Source: Komarekiella atlantica HA4396-MV6
GTDB taxonomy: Bacteria; Cyanobacteriota; Cyanobacteriia; Cyanobacteriales; Nostocaceae
DNA: 64,000 bases
Direction of reading: 5' to 3'
Assembly (NCBI GenBank): GCA_019359395.1
Contig: JAHHHK010000002.1
Span: forward strand, 62,001 to 126,000
Under the pieces are notes generated by a model that worked only from the letters and a program-made list of their open reading frames with translations, searched no databases and was not told the origin of the DNA. Shown piece after piece: positions 38,704 to 47,415 of this stretch. The translations under genes were made by a program, and so were the position numbers. Position 1 is the stretch's first letter. Every line of letters starts with the position of its first letter.

Positions 38704-39914
38704 TCCTCAACCTCATCACTCATTCCTCTTATTGAGACTCGATTAATCGTCGTGTCTCTACTATCTATTGGTGCGGTGGTAGAAACCATCGCAGCCATCA
38801 ACTGTTCTGGTGCGACTTTAAACGGTAGTCGATGGATGTCAGAATTAGGAGATAGGGCAATTTCTGCCGACCGTTGCAATTCGCCTAATGTGATATTGCC
38901 TAACCCCAAATCGCTTAATTTTTGTGGCAGTCCAATTTCTGCATAAAACTTTAACAACTGTTGCCGTGCCGCAGCAGCTAATTGATTGCCTTGTAACATT
39001 TCTTCTAACCGTAGCTGCACCAAGATCCCAAAAGCAACTTTTTCACCGTGAATACTGCCATGTCCTGAAATATGAGTTAAACCATTATGCACGGCATGGG
39101 CTGCAACGGTGCGACACTGCGCCCCTCCTAGTCCCCCAACTACCCCAGCCAGTAAGACGGTAGCGTCTACAACTTCTCGCCATTCGCTACCAGGTTCTTT
39201 GAGGGCGGCGGCTGACTTTTGCAACAGGATATCTCGCAAAACTCGCGCTTGTTGGACTGCGGCAATGATTAAAGTATCTTGTGAGTGTCCGCTGCTCACT
39301 GAAGCTTCGTACCACTTAGCGATCGCATCACCAATTCCAGCTACTAAGGTACGTTGTGGTGCAGTTTGAATCAAATCGTAGTCGAGTATCAGTAAATCTG
39401 GACAGCGAGACAATGCGACATCGTAAAGAAACGCCCCTGTTTCTGAATAAACATTTGACAAGGCACTCCATGCTGCACAGGTAGCCGCTGAAGTCGGAAT
39501 TGTCACTACTGGTAACTGCAACTGCTGCGCGACCAATTTAGCTGTATCTAGTGCTTTACCGCCACCTACACCGATAATCACATCAGCTTTATGCGCTTTT
39601 GCGGCTTTCTGTAAAGATTCCAAACTAGCTTCGCAACAATCCACGCCATAGGAGGCTTGAACAGTATCTAACTGTTGTTCTTCCAGAATTTTTTGCAAAT
39701 TTTGACTGTTGTCAAAAGTGCGTAAATGTGCAATCGCTTGACGTGAGTTATCACCTGTCACAATTAAGGGACGACTTCCCAAACAGGCAATCTCTTTTGC
39801 GACTGTTTGCAACACATTAGAACCACGGATTACCTTGGCTGGGGCAACGGTGAGTGTAAATAACGAACTAGAAGTTTGAGTAGACAAAGTTTGAGTAGAA
39901 AATTGATTAGGCAT
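38700..39914 (-). CDS. Iron-containing alcohol dehydrogenase family protein (glycerol dehydrogenase-like)
   Basis: 404 residues. NAD-binding VIIGVGGGKALDTAKLVA and VVTIPTSAATCAAWSALS, and metal ligands in GIGDAIAKWYEA, AAHAVHNGLTHISGHGSIHGEKVAFG, as in GldA/dehydroquinate-synthase-like proteins. The substrate is unknown. Near the C-terminus the residues DSRDTTINRVS are encoded by a GAGACTCGATTAATCG palindrome (38734-38761) of the family that also occurs in ureF and lysA. Coupled to the downstream aminotransferase gene. Confidence 0.82.
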   Translation of the reverse strand: MPNQFSTQTLSTQTSSSLFTLTVAPAKVIRGSNVLQTVAKEIACLGSRPLIVTGDNSRQAIAHLRTFDNSQNLQKILEEQQLDTVQASYGVDCCEASLESLQKAAKAHKADVIIGVGGGKALDTAKLVAQQLQLPVVTIPTSAATCAAWSALSNVYSETGAFLYDVALSRCPDLLILDYDLIQTAPQRTLVAGIGDAIAKWYEASVSSGHSQDTLIIAAVQQARVLRDILLQKSAAALKEPGSEWREVVDATVLLAGVVGGLGGAQCRTVAAHAVHNGLTHISGHGSIHGEKVAFGILVQLRLEEMLQGNQLAAAARQQLLKFYAEIGLPQKLSDLGLGNITLGELQRSAEIALSPNSDIHRLPFKVAPEQLMAAMVSTTAPIDSRDTTINRVSIRGMSDEVEE

Positions 39915-40634
39915 ATAACTAGTTTGCCAAAAACTTGATATTTCTTAATCAAATTAGACTTACGGCTAGAAATTCGGCGTTGCTACGCTGATTTCAAGAT
40001 GACTACGAGTTTACACTTGACTCAATTAGGTTTCAGTCGTCATGAAATACAAGTCGGCTGTTGCTAACTGGTTGAGCCGTTTGACGAAGTGGCTGGATAA
40101 GATTGCCATTAGCCTTAAATTCCGAACTATCAAAATTTTGAATAACCGTATAATTAATTAACATTATCACTCTCAGATTCCTAGGAAAGTTATGGATAAC
40201 TGCTAATTAGGCTTTAAGGGGTAAGCTCATTTACACCTGATTGACTTTGGGAATCGGTGAGTATTCCCAATCATTGCCCATTAACAGCACACTGATTAAT
40301 TTTTTACCAGAATCGTTAGATTAATATTTTAATATAAAAATTAAGATTATTGTATTATAAAGTACAAAAAAAATTAGATTAACCTGGTAACAAATCAATT
40401 ATTAAGAATTTAGGGACTTCCAAGTAAAAAAATAACTAACCAATGATCTCAGGGTGTGTTAAAACGACAGCTAGCCCCTTCAAGGTGTAATCTATTTTTC
40501 TTAGTGTCTTGGAGTCTTGGTGGTTAAAAAATTGACTTTTGAACCACTAAGGCACTAAGACACGAAGGTTAGCCCGTAAAAATCTGAAATATGGAGATGG
40601 GGAAAATATAGAACAAACCCCACCCATCACGAAA
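39915..40634. other. 720-bp intergenic region with a long imperfect hairpin
   Basis: The right part (about 40497-40568) forms a long inverted repeat: CTTAGTGTCTTGGAGTCTTG pairs with CACTAAGGCACTAAGACACG, around a loop containing ATTGACTTTTG. This is a widespread dispersed sequence type. The left part has a possible 39-codon frame at 40042-40161 (MKYKSAVANWLSRLTKWLDK...), amphipathic but without a convincing ribosome site. The central 200 bp are very AT-rich. Confidence 0.5.
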
Positions 40635-41201
40635 TTAAGCGGTAGGTTTTGGTAATTGAGCGAATTTGTCCGGGTAAATTTCGACTGTCATTTCCGACTT
40701 TTCACGAGAAACCAGCGATCGCTTTACCTGACCCAAGTAAACTGGTACAGAAACGCCTGGTTCTGGATGAATAATAGTACGGGCGCGAACTGTCAGTTGG
40801 CTATCTTCCCTTGTACCTAAGCGACCATAAGAATAGAGATTACTAGCTGCTTGACGTAAAGTTGCATCTAATTGTGTAGGGGAAATTTTGGGTGATACGG
40901 CAATCACTGCTTGTGTTGCCCCATTGTCATAAACTAAACTGAATCGCGTTGCTCCCGGAATAACAGTACGACTCAAAGGGACTATTGAGAGTGCAAATAA
41001 ACCACCCGTCAGCACCAGCATAAAGCCAGTCGTACCCACAAGCCGAAAGCGGATGCCCCATTTGAGAATGAAAGCCAAAACTGCTAAAGCAGCAAATACC
41101 AAGGTGGCGATACCTGACCACTGGGTGTACTGAAGAAAGTTAGCTGTTGTGAGCATAAGGTTGGTTACTGAGGCGTCTTTTTTCATTACCGACACACTCA
41201 T
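40635..41201 (-). CDS. ycf51: Ycf51-family membrane protein (DUF2518)
   Basis: 188 residues. Two membrane helices (SGIATLVFAALAVLAFIL and LVGTTGFMLVLTGGLFALSI) separated by KWGIRFR. A soluble domain with TRFSLVYDNGATQAVIAVSPKI and LRQAASNLYSYGRLG follows, characteristic of Ycf51, which is conserved in cyanobacteria and some plastids; its function is unknown. An ATG 12 bp into the frame (MKKDAS) is an alternative start. The N-terminal TANFLQYTQWSG block is conserved. Confidence 0.9.
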   Translation of the reverse strand: MSVSVMKKDASVTNLMLTTANFLQYTQWSGIATLVFAALAVLAFILKWGIRFRLVGTTGFMLVLTGGLFALSIVPLSRTVIPGATRFSLVYDNGATQAVIAVSPKISPTQLDATLRQAASNLYSYGRLGTREDSQLTVRARTIIHPEPGVSVPVYLGQVKRSLVSREKSEMTVEIYPDKFAQLPKPTA

Positions 41202-41277
41202 TCTACCGATTGCTTACACCATAGGGGTTGCCGCAGTCACTACTTGATGCGAATGTAGCCTACAACAAGTTTCAAAA

Positions 41278-41472
41278 TCAGTAAACAGTAAACAGTAAAC
41301 AGTTATCAAGGCGTCTGATGGGGGATTTTAACCCGCCAGATAGCGCCTGCCACTAATAAGCTTTGGGTTATTAGTTTGCAGTTGGAGGTGATCACCGATA
41401 TAGTGATTCCCCTTAAACCCAATTATCTTGACTGATAACTGTTGAAAGTGAGCGATTTATCGCTCACTACAA
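41278..41472. repeat. AACAGTTATCA-bounded repeat element plus GAGCGATTTATCGCTCACTAC palindrome
   Basis: Three ACAGTAA heptamers (41279-41300) lead into an element whose ends are the inverted repeat AACAGTTATCA (41298-41308) and TGATAACTGTT (41433-41443). Its interior shares CCCGC.AGATAGCG.CTGC.ACTAAT and CCCCTTAAACCCAATTAT with the 28681-28866 repeat. A second palindrome (41449-41470), also found at 14017-14037, follows directly. Confidence 0.8.
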
Positions 41473-41483
41473 ACCTCTCAACA

Positions 41484-41849
41484 CTAGTAGTGCCAACAAA
41501 TAATAAATTGATTCCCATCATTTGATGAAACTTCTACCCTAGATTCTGCTAGACATGTTTCAACTGAATTGCTTCTTCTAATTTTGATATCCTCTGAAAT
41601 TGTGTAGCTTTTAAACTGTGCTTTTTCATCGAACGATATATAACTGTTTGCTTGATAGGGAAAATTGGATATCCCCGAATGAGAACTAGAAACTTGGATA
41701 GTAACATTCTGACCAAGTAAACAATTTGCCAGCGAACCATTTGAATAATAATTCATAATTCCTGGTTCACATACAATTGCTGCATTAGCAGGCAGAGAAA
41801 CAGTAAAATTAATTGTAAATAAAGCTAATGAAGAAGATAACGATGCCAA
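41484..41849 (-). CDS. Small secreted protein of unknown function
   Basis: 121 residues as drawn from a TTG at 41849, with a signal sequence ending SLPANA and a mature part of about 98 residues with four cysteines (CEPG, NCLLG, ETCLAE, IICWHY), which could form two disulphides. The frame remains open upstream through NRKFIHKLSFQYLASLSSSLAL. A better signal peptide would begin at a non-ATG codon near 41895 (ATT AAT AAA AAT CGT). No family recognised. AT-rich, unlike its neighbours. Confidence 0.55.
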   Translation of the reverse strand: MASLSSSLALFTINFTVSLPANAAIVCEPGIMNYYSNGSLANCLLGQNVTIQVSSSHSGISNFPYQANSYISFDEKAQFKSYTISEDIKIRRSNSVETCLAESRVEVSSNDGNQFIICWHY

Positions 41850-41939
41850 ATATTGAAATGATAATTTTATGAATAAATTTACGATTTTTATTAATTAAAG
41901 TTTTGCAAAATTATACTTCAGTGAGAAAAAATAAAAAAT

Positions 41940-41966
41940 AAAAGGGCATCTACGAAAGATGCCCCG
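41940..41966 (-). terminator. Strong intrinsic terminator on the minus strand
   Basis: On the minus strand GGGGCATCTTTCGTAGATGCCC is followed by TTTATTTTTT, a textbook hairpin plus U-tract. It stands 200 bp after the stop of the O-antigen-ligase-like gene, so it either ends that gene's transcript or terminates a small RNA made from the intervening sequence. Confidence 0.8.
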
Positions 41967-42168
41967 GATGCAGGAAAACCCCAGAAGGGTTGTCCCTACA
42001 CCTTCCCAACAATCAGCAACAGTGACTAATTCGGCATTAGCCACACTCACAGACGTGAATACAGTAATAGTATTAATTTAAAACTCTAAATGTCCCCAGT
42101 GCATACACTGAAAAACAACTGATGGCTATTCTAAATAGTATTGTTTGCCATTACTTAACTGGCTAATT
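41967..42168 (-). ncRNA. Candidate small RNA or long 3' UTR upstream of the strong terminator
   Basis: Non-coding minus-strand stretch ending in the terminator at 41940. It contains a second small hairpin (AACCCTTCTGGGGTT, 41980-41996) directly before the terminator and an AT-rich possible promoter (TTAATACTATTACTG) near 42070. No family recognised. Confidence 0.3.
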
Positions 42169-43485
42169 TTAATCAGCTACAAGCCTGTCATTTTTATCAT
42201 AGTGATAAACTACTCCACAAATAGCTGCTAAAAGCAACCACGAGAGCAAATTTAAACGGAAATCAAATAGAGTTATGTCTACTGTGTTGAATAATAGCCA
42301 CCCAACAAAGACCAAAAGATAACTGAAAAATATCAGTCTATCTTTCTCTATATATTTTGACTTTCGCAGCAGTTGGAAACCTGCAATTAAAATCCAACCG
42401 AGTAAGCCGCAAAACAAAAAAGTACTTGGAAAACCAGTTTCAGCAGATAGCATTAAAAACAAATTGTGGGGATGACCCAAGCGAATCTGCATCTGTGTTT
42501 TGTAGAGTGTGGTAAAGCTGCGTAAGCCCCAGCCAGTCCAAGGATGTTGCTGAGTCAAAGACCAGGCAAATTCCCACTGAGTTTTTCGCATTAAAGCAAC
42601 TGGTCTATTTGGATACATATCGTCGTTTAATCGCGCCCAAAAGAAAGCAGGAACGATCTGACGAAAAAATTGAGCGACTGGTGAGGGAGCGAAAGCCGCT
42701 AAAAGAACGCTGGTGACTATACCGACGACGCTACCCACAAGAATGCGCCACCCTTGATAAAATGCGTAAGCTAAACAAGCGAAAATAGCGATCGCCCACC
42801 CATTGCGCGAGTTAGTAAAAATCAAAGCGATGAAATTGACAATCTCCGCCACAGTTAGGAAGATGAGGGGGAGATTTGACCCTTGACTTTTGACTCTTAA
42901 TTGTTGATAGTTTTCCAGCCACAATCCCAATCCCAGAGTAAAAACTATGACCAGGTAAGCAGCGAAGCTGTTAGCGTGCATGAAGATTGAGGCCATGCGG
43001 CCTGGTGGTTCTCCTCCTGGTGCGATCGCCCACTCTAAGACGATCCACAAAAACTGTAACTTCAAAGTCCAGCCCAAAAACAACTGTCCCAAACCCATAA
43101 TTGCTACCGGCAAGGAACCAATAACCAAAATCCAAGCCATTTGTCGCAATTGGGCAGGTGTTTGAATTAGCGCACTCAGACCAACGAAAACTAAAAAAAA
43201 CGGTAAGAAATTAAATAAACCGAGGAAAGCCTCTGTTTTGTTATGGGCAAATCCAGCGGTAATGATCAACAATACACTGAGTAGAGCAAATCCCCAGTTG
43301 AGGGGGCGGCGGTTAATTATGCTAGATTGTTGCAGCCAAGTTAGTAATACTGCAAAACCTAAACCCACAGCCCCCAAAAATGGACTCAATGGAAAAATCA
43401 AAAGTCCCAATTGAGTTAAGTTCCAAGAGGATTGTAAACTAGGGTCAGGATGGTAAAAAGCCTTATTCAAGCTGGCTCCCAACAT
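42169..43485 (-). CDS. O-antigen ligase / Wzy-like polysaccharide protein (IctB-like)
   Basis: 438 residues, 10-12 hydrophobic segments. The large periplasmic loop and Wzy_C motif are visible: FTNSRNGWAIAIFACLAYA, QHPWTGWGLRSFTTLY and RLGHPHNLFLMLSAETGFPS (the His-Asn motif near residue 335). Such proteins ligate or polymerise glycans at the cell surface; in cyanobacteria the related IctB has been linked to inorganic-carbon use. The loop near residue 197 (LRVKSQGSNLP) is encoded by a TTTTGACTC-type heptamer stretch. The gene overlaps the stop region of the upstream YaaW-like gene by 19 bp. Confidence 0.85.
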   Translation of the reverse strand: MLGASLNKAFYHPDPSLQSSWNLTQLGLLIFPLSPFLGAVGLGFAVLLTWLQQSSIINRRPLNWGFALLSVLLIITAGFAHNKTEAFLGLFNFLPFFLVFVGLSALIQTPAQLRQMAWILVIGSLPVAIMGLGQLFLGWTLKLQFLWIVLEWAIAPGGEPPGRMASIFMHANSFAAYLVIVFTLGLGLWLENYQQLRVKSQGSNLPLIFLTVAEIVNFIALIFTNSRNGWAIAIFACLAYAFYQGWRILVGSVVGIVTSVLLAAFAPSPVAQFFRQIVPAFFWARLNDDMYPNRPVALMRKTQWEFAWSLTQQHPWTGWGLRSFTTLYKTQMQIRLGHPHNLFLMLSAETGFPSTFLFCGLLGWILIAGFQLLRKSKYIEKDRLIFFSYLLVFVGWLLFNTVDITLFDFRLNLLSWLLLAAICGVVYHYDKNDRLVAD

Positions 43486-44309
43486 TCAGCACGAGTGAGA
43501 CGAATTTGTGCAAGGGCGAAAATGGTAGGAATGATCCGACCGTAGTTAGTAGCGATCGCTCTCCATCCCAAATCCGCAAAAAACCAAGCCCACATCATCG
43601 GCCCGATCACGGCAAACATACTACGGACTGCGCCATAACGAGCTGCACTCAAAGTCATACCCCGCCGAGCCATCTGCATAGCTACATAGTTTTGAAACTG
43701 TGTTTTAGCCGCTTGAGAGCCTGCGATTGCCGTTTGTTTGGCTACTTCATGGGTAGCAAAGTGTATAGCAAATTGCTGGGCGATTTGTTTGAGTACGAGT
43801 GGTTGGAGGAGGGAAGTGACAGCCAGTGCACTACCTCCTTTAAAAATTAATCCCAAAGGGTCACGTTGCAATAAAAGTGGTAGCGGTTGTTTGAGTTCTG
43901 AGTTGACAAGCTGACGCTGCACCCGTACAGTCAATTTTTGCTTTTCCTGTTCAGGCAATTTTTTCCACACCTGTCCAAGCAGATGCAAAAATACCTCTGC
44001 TTCTAAATCAACAGTTGCCAGCTGATTAGAGTAAGAAATTTTCAAATATTTACATACTTGAATTAGCGCTTGTCGGTAAGTTACCTGCTCTGTGCGTCCC
44101 CGCAATACCGTCATCCCATCTGCCGCTAAAAAGCGGAAGCGATCTTCTAGTGCGTCTAGCCAAGCTTTGCGGTCTTGGCTTTGCACTTCGATAGGTTCGG
44201 GCGTGTGAACATAGTCTAAGGGATTGAATTTACGACTAAATAGAATTGCCGTTAAATCTTGTAATTCTTCTTCGGTTGCTAGCTCTAGCGCCATCCTCAT
44301 TTCATCCAA
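43467..44309 (-). CDS. YaaW-family protein
   Basis: 280 residues. The N-terminal half is helical and charged (LATEEELQDLTAILFSRKFNPLDY; ALEDRFRFLAADG). The C-terminal half has amphipathic and hydrophobic helices (FKGGSALAVTSLL, GAVRSMFAVIGPMMWAWFFADLGWRAIATNYGRI given here in outline). The block RYGAVRSMFAVIGPMMWAWF is the part I associate with YaaW. Function unknown. Overlaps the next gene by 19 bp, indicating an operon. Confidence 0.65.
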   Translation of the reverse strand: MDEMRMALELATEEELQDLTAILFSRKFNPLDYVHTPEPIEVQSQDRKAWLDALEDRFRFLAADGMTVLRGRTEQVTYRQALIQVCKYLKISYSNQLATVDLEAEVFLHLLGQVWKKLPEQEKQKLTVRVQRQLVNSELKQPLPLLLQRDPLGLIFKGGSALAVTSLLQPLVLKQIAQQFAIHFATHEVAKQTAIAGSQAAKTQFQNYVAMQMARRGMTLSAARYGAVRSMFAVIGPMMWAWFFADLGWRAIATNYGRIIPTIFALAQIRLTRAECWEPA

Positions 44310-44399
44310 TTTCCCTTCCTCCCTTCCGTGCAGCCTTTCTGTACCCTATTCTACTATTAGGTATTTTGTCCTCTCTTGAAAAGTTTTGATGCCTTGTGT

Positions 44400-44530
44400 T
44401 CTTTTATCAAAGACACTTCGTGAACCAGAGGCTTGTCTGCGACACCAAGGCGAACGCCAACGGCAACCCCTTCGGGGAACTGAGCAAGTCTCTCTACGAG
44501 ACGCACTCGCGTTCGGCTCAAACTTTTCGC
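44400..44530. repeat. Cluster of small dispersed repeats
   Basis: Contains AACCCCTTCGGGG (hairpin) and TCTCTACGAGACGC with GAACGCCAACGGC-type words, the same vocabulary as 15075-15150 and 58725-58870. It fills the divergent gap between the YaaW-like gene and the oxidoreductase gene. Confidence 0.6.
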
Positions 44531-44577
44531 TTTGTCGTTTGTCTTTTGACAAATAATAACTAAGAACTATTTGACTC

Positions 44578-45642
44578 ATGACTGATATTGCAGTAATTGG
44601 TGCCGGAATAGCCGGTTTAGCTTGTGCCCAGCAGTTAACTCAAGCTGGATATTCGGTGCTGGTTGTGGAAAAGTCCCGTGGCTTAGGGGGAAGAGTTGCG
44701 ACACGCCGCTTGCATGGAACTTGGGCAGATCATGGGGCTTGTTACTTGCAGCCAAAGGGTGATTTGTTGAGGCGCTTTGTGGAGTTGTTAGGCGATCGCG
44801 ATATTCTCAAAGTCTGGACAGATAAAGTTTACGAACTCAAACCCAATGCTCCCATATATCAACCCACAACTTCCTGTCCGCGCTATGTTGCGTCTGGGGG
44901 AATGAGTGCGATCGCCAAATTTTTTGGCCAAGGTTTAGAAGTTTTGTTGAATCAGCGCGTCATAGCCATTACCTTAACTCCCGAAAATAGTTGGCGTCTG
45001 ACTCTCGAATCTAGCAACGAAGAATTAACTGCAACAGCTATAGTAGTCGCCATTCCTGCACCCCAAGCTTTGATGTTGTTAACACCCTTGGGCGAAAGTC
45101 TATTGGATGCAGTGTTTCTCGATAACCTGCGGGCTGTGGAATTTGACCCATGCATCAGTGCGATCGCTGGATACTTTCCCACATCCCAACCGCTCCCAGT
45201 GTGGAAAGCTCTAAGTTTTATGGGTGACGCTGATTTGGCATGGATTGGTTTAGATAGTAGCAAGCGTCCCAACCCTCAGCAACCACATTTTGTGGTGCAT
45301 AGTAGCGCTGATTTTGCTCAACGTCACCTAGAAGCACAGGATTTACAACCTGCTGGACAGCATCTATTGCAACGTGCAGCTGAATCTCTATCTCTTCCCT
45401 GGCTGAATACTCCCGACTGGATGCAAGTACATCGTTGGCGTTACGCCTTTCCTAGTCGTCCTTGGCATGAAGCTGTTTTGTCTGCCAAAACCCCTCTACC
45501 TTTAGTTTGCTGTGGTGATTGGTGTGGCGGCAATCTTGTAGAAGGTGCAATGCTTTCTGGATTGGCTGCTGCTGAGCAAATTAACAATCAGATGCGCCAT
45601 TTACCTTTAAATAATATAAATTCTTTAAATATTTTTAACTAA
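44578..45642 (+). CDS. Renalase-like NAD(P)/FAD-dependent oxidoreductase
   Basis: 354 residues. Rossmann FAD site VIGAGIAGLACAQQLTQAG and VVEKSRGLGGRVATRR at the N-terminus, WADHGACYLQ, and a C-terminal FAD motif CCGDWCGGNLVEGAMLSGLAAAEQI. This pattern belongs to renalase-like amine-oxidase-fold proteins common in cyanobacteria. The substrate is unproven; bacterial renalases oxidise off-isomers of NAD(P)H. Single gene, no operon partner. Confidence 0.85.
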   Translation: MTDIAVIGAGIAGLACAQQLTQAGYSVLVVEKSRGLGGRVATRRLHGTWADHGACYLQPKGDLLRRFVELLGDRDILKVWTDKVYELKPNAPIYQPTTSCPRYVASGGMSAIAKFFGQGLEVLLNQRVIAITLTPENSWRLTLESSNEELTATAIVVAIPAPQALMLLTPLGESLLDAVFLDNLRAVEFDPCISAIAGYFPTSQPLPVWKALSFMGDADLAWIGLDSSKRPNPQQPHFVVHSSADFAQRHLEAQDLQPAGQHLLQRAAESLSLPWLNTPDWMQVHRWRYAFPSRPWHEAVLSAKTPLPLVCCGDWCGGNLVEGAMLSGLAAAEQINNQMRHLPLNNINSLNIFN

Positions 45643-46200
45643 TCTTCTCATCTGTCATGAGACTGATTTATTCACATAGTAAGTCATTGTTTTTGTGACT
45701 TATTAAATTCATGCTTGAAAAATCAGTTCTCTAAACTACATAAAGAAATTTCGGTTCATGATGCAACAGCAGATTGAGCAGCTAAAGTTATAAGTAATGT
45801 AAATTACCTAAGAAGTTAAACTTGATTAAAAACTTCATCCTAATTAAGGTCGTTTTGTCATTATTAGCCTTGATCCCCTAAATAATGTACTGCGTTTTGT
45901 ATAGTTTTCTGCCAAAAAGACATAACTTTGAAATAATTAGAGTTATAGATATAAGATATCGGTGGTTTACCAGTTTATTGAATGTTGTTTTAATAAGTAA
46001 TGCTGCAAAACAGTATAAACTTTAACTAAAACAAGTAGAGCCAAATGTCTGATATTCTACCAAGATAAAAAGTTAAGTCCGGGGTCTGTTGCATCTATCA
46101 GTTAAATCACTTCTAACTGATTGTTATGACGGCGTTGCTATCTAAAAACATTGTTTCCCTTACAAAGCATTGACTGGATTAAAAAAGAGGTTTAAAAATT
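45643..46200. other. 558-bp AT-rich intergenic region
   Basis: No gene or strong palindrome seen. A short match to tnpB (CGGTGGTTTACCAGTT at 45960-45975, compared with 2545-2561) may be a transposon scar. The final 100 bp should contain the promoter of the ComFB-like gene. Confidence 0.4.
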
Positions 46201-46578
46201 ATGAAAACCGTAGTCAATTTGACACAGCAATCAGTAATAGGAGAGATTGAAAGTGTTTTGGATACATATCCATACCATCCTTATCAACAAGCCTTTGCAA
46301 TTCCTGACTTACGCCAAGAGCTAATTGCCTTTGTGCTCAGCCGCATTCCCTGCTTTTATAGGGCAATGTCTGACGGACAGATACCGCTACTTGAAGCTGA
46401 AAAAGAGAGCTTGTTAAACTACAAGTTCTCCCGTAAACCCCTAGAACAGCAAATACACCTACAAAATTTGATTCACCAAGGCATTTGCTCAATCGTTCAA
46501 GAAAAATCAGATTGGATTAGCCATCATCTTTGTGAAACAGTTCAACCAGGTTATGAACCCTCTCACTGGTTTGGTTAA
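46201..46578 (+). CDS. ComFB-like small protein
   Basis: 125 residues, helical, no membrane segment. The middle block LRQELIAFVLSRIPCFYRAM resembles the late-competence ComFB domain (V/L-x-x-R-[IL]-P-x-x-Y), and cyanobacterial ComFB-like proteins have been linked to cyclic-dinucleotide binding. The C-terminus ends SHWFG. Similarity is by eye only. Preceded by AAGAGG and followed by a palindrome and a terminator. Confidence 0.55.
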   Translation: MKTVVNLTQQSVIGEIESVLDTYPYHPYQQAFAIPDLRQELIAFVLSRIPCFYRAMSDGQIPLLEAEKESLLNYKFSRKPLEQQIHLQNLIHQGICSIVQEKSDWISHHLCETVQPGYEPSHWFG

Positions 46579-46646
46579 TACTTCTGACAATAGTTGAGAA
46601 TAAATGCGTAATTTGCATCTTTGCTGAGGATAGTATCCCCAAAATA

Positions 46647-46675
46647 GTAGAGACGTTACATTGCAACGTCTCTAC
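46647..46675. repeat. Intergenic copy of the GTAGAGACGTT palindrome
   Basis: GTAGAGACGTTACATTGCAACG continues to TCTCTAC, an almost perfect inverted repeat of 29 bp. It is the free-standing relative of the copies embedded in ureF and lysA. Confidence 0.85.
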
Positions 46676-46698
46676 GAAATAATCGGTTTTTTTGTCAA

Positions 46699-46735
46699 GC
46701 AAAACCGCCCCAGCTAATCACTGGGGCGGTTTTGC
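46699..46735. terminator. Strong bidirectional hairpin (GCAAAACCGCCCCAG)
   Basis: 15-bp perfect stem GCAAAACCGCCCCAG / CTGGGGCGGTTTTGC around CTAATCA. The right arm ends in TTTT and the left arm begins with AAAA, so it can terminate transcription in both directions. It closes the ComFB-like transcription unit. Confidence 0.85.
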
Positions 46736-46851
46736 GAGAGTTGTTATGCATCGGGAGTACACCAACAAGTGATGCTCCGTTTTCGGTATAGAGAATTCAG
46801 TATGTATCCTTATTCAGCTACGTTATGGCGTATCCGGTTATTTTACAAAAT

Positions 46852-47331
46852 TGCGAACTGCCAAGTCAGTGCTTGCGCGATCGCAAAATCTGCCCTGTGG
46901 AAATTCCGTGATGCCATCGGTTTCTCAGGAACTAGGCCCAATCCTTATAGGCAAAGACTCTAGTTAAAAAGAAACTCCAGATACGATAAAGGCGTTCTGG
47001 AGTAGTCACAGGTTTCAAACATAAATCAATTTTTACCTATGCCATTGTCCAATGTCGTTAGGGTATATACTCAAATATCGGGGTAATGTATAATAACAAA
47101 CTGCTGCGCGTATACGCTTATGTCACCCCAGCAAAAACAAACTCGACAATTACCTGACTGTTTTCTAAAGTAAAGATTTTTAATTAGCGTAAGATCATAT
47201 CCCCAGACTAAATCCAATTACATGCAATCAAGAACCGCTATATTTTAGTAAAGACAAACTAATAACAGTTGTGGGTATAGATCAAGAGTATTTGATGTGC
47301 GATCGCGCAAGCGCTGACTTGCAGTTCGCAA
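46852..47331. repeat. 480-bp region bounded by ~35-bp inverted repeats (TTGCGAACTGCCAAGTCAGT)
   Basis: The left end (46852-46886) begins TTGCGAACTGCCAAGTCAGT and runs to GATCGCA. The right end (47297-47331) is its reverse complement with one substitution and one missing base. The interior (about 410 bp) has no long reading frame. I see no target duplication. It could be a MITE, a transposon remnant or a regulatory inverted repeat. The rest of the 46579-47415 gap shows nothing else. Confidence 0.75.
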
Positions 47332-47415
47332 CTAAATTAAGTTTATAAAAAGAGCGATCCTAGAGTTATTATTTTTAAATTACTTAGATACTAAATATTT
47401 CATTAAGGTAAGTGC

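Noticed and set aside
40042-40161. 39-codon frame in the long gap before ycf51
   Set aside because: No ribosome site, no recognised pattern and an AT-rich end. Mentioned in the intergenic entry but not called as a gene.
44346-44579. 77-codon minus-strand frame
   Set aside because: It is composed of small dispersed repeat sequence and lacks any protein-like pattern.
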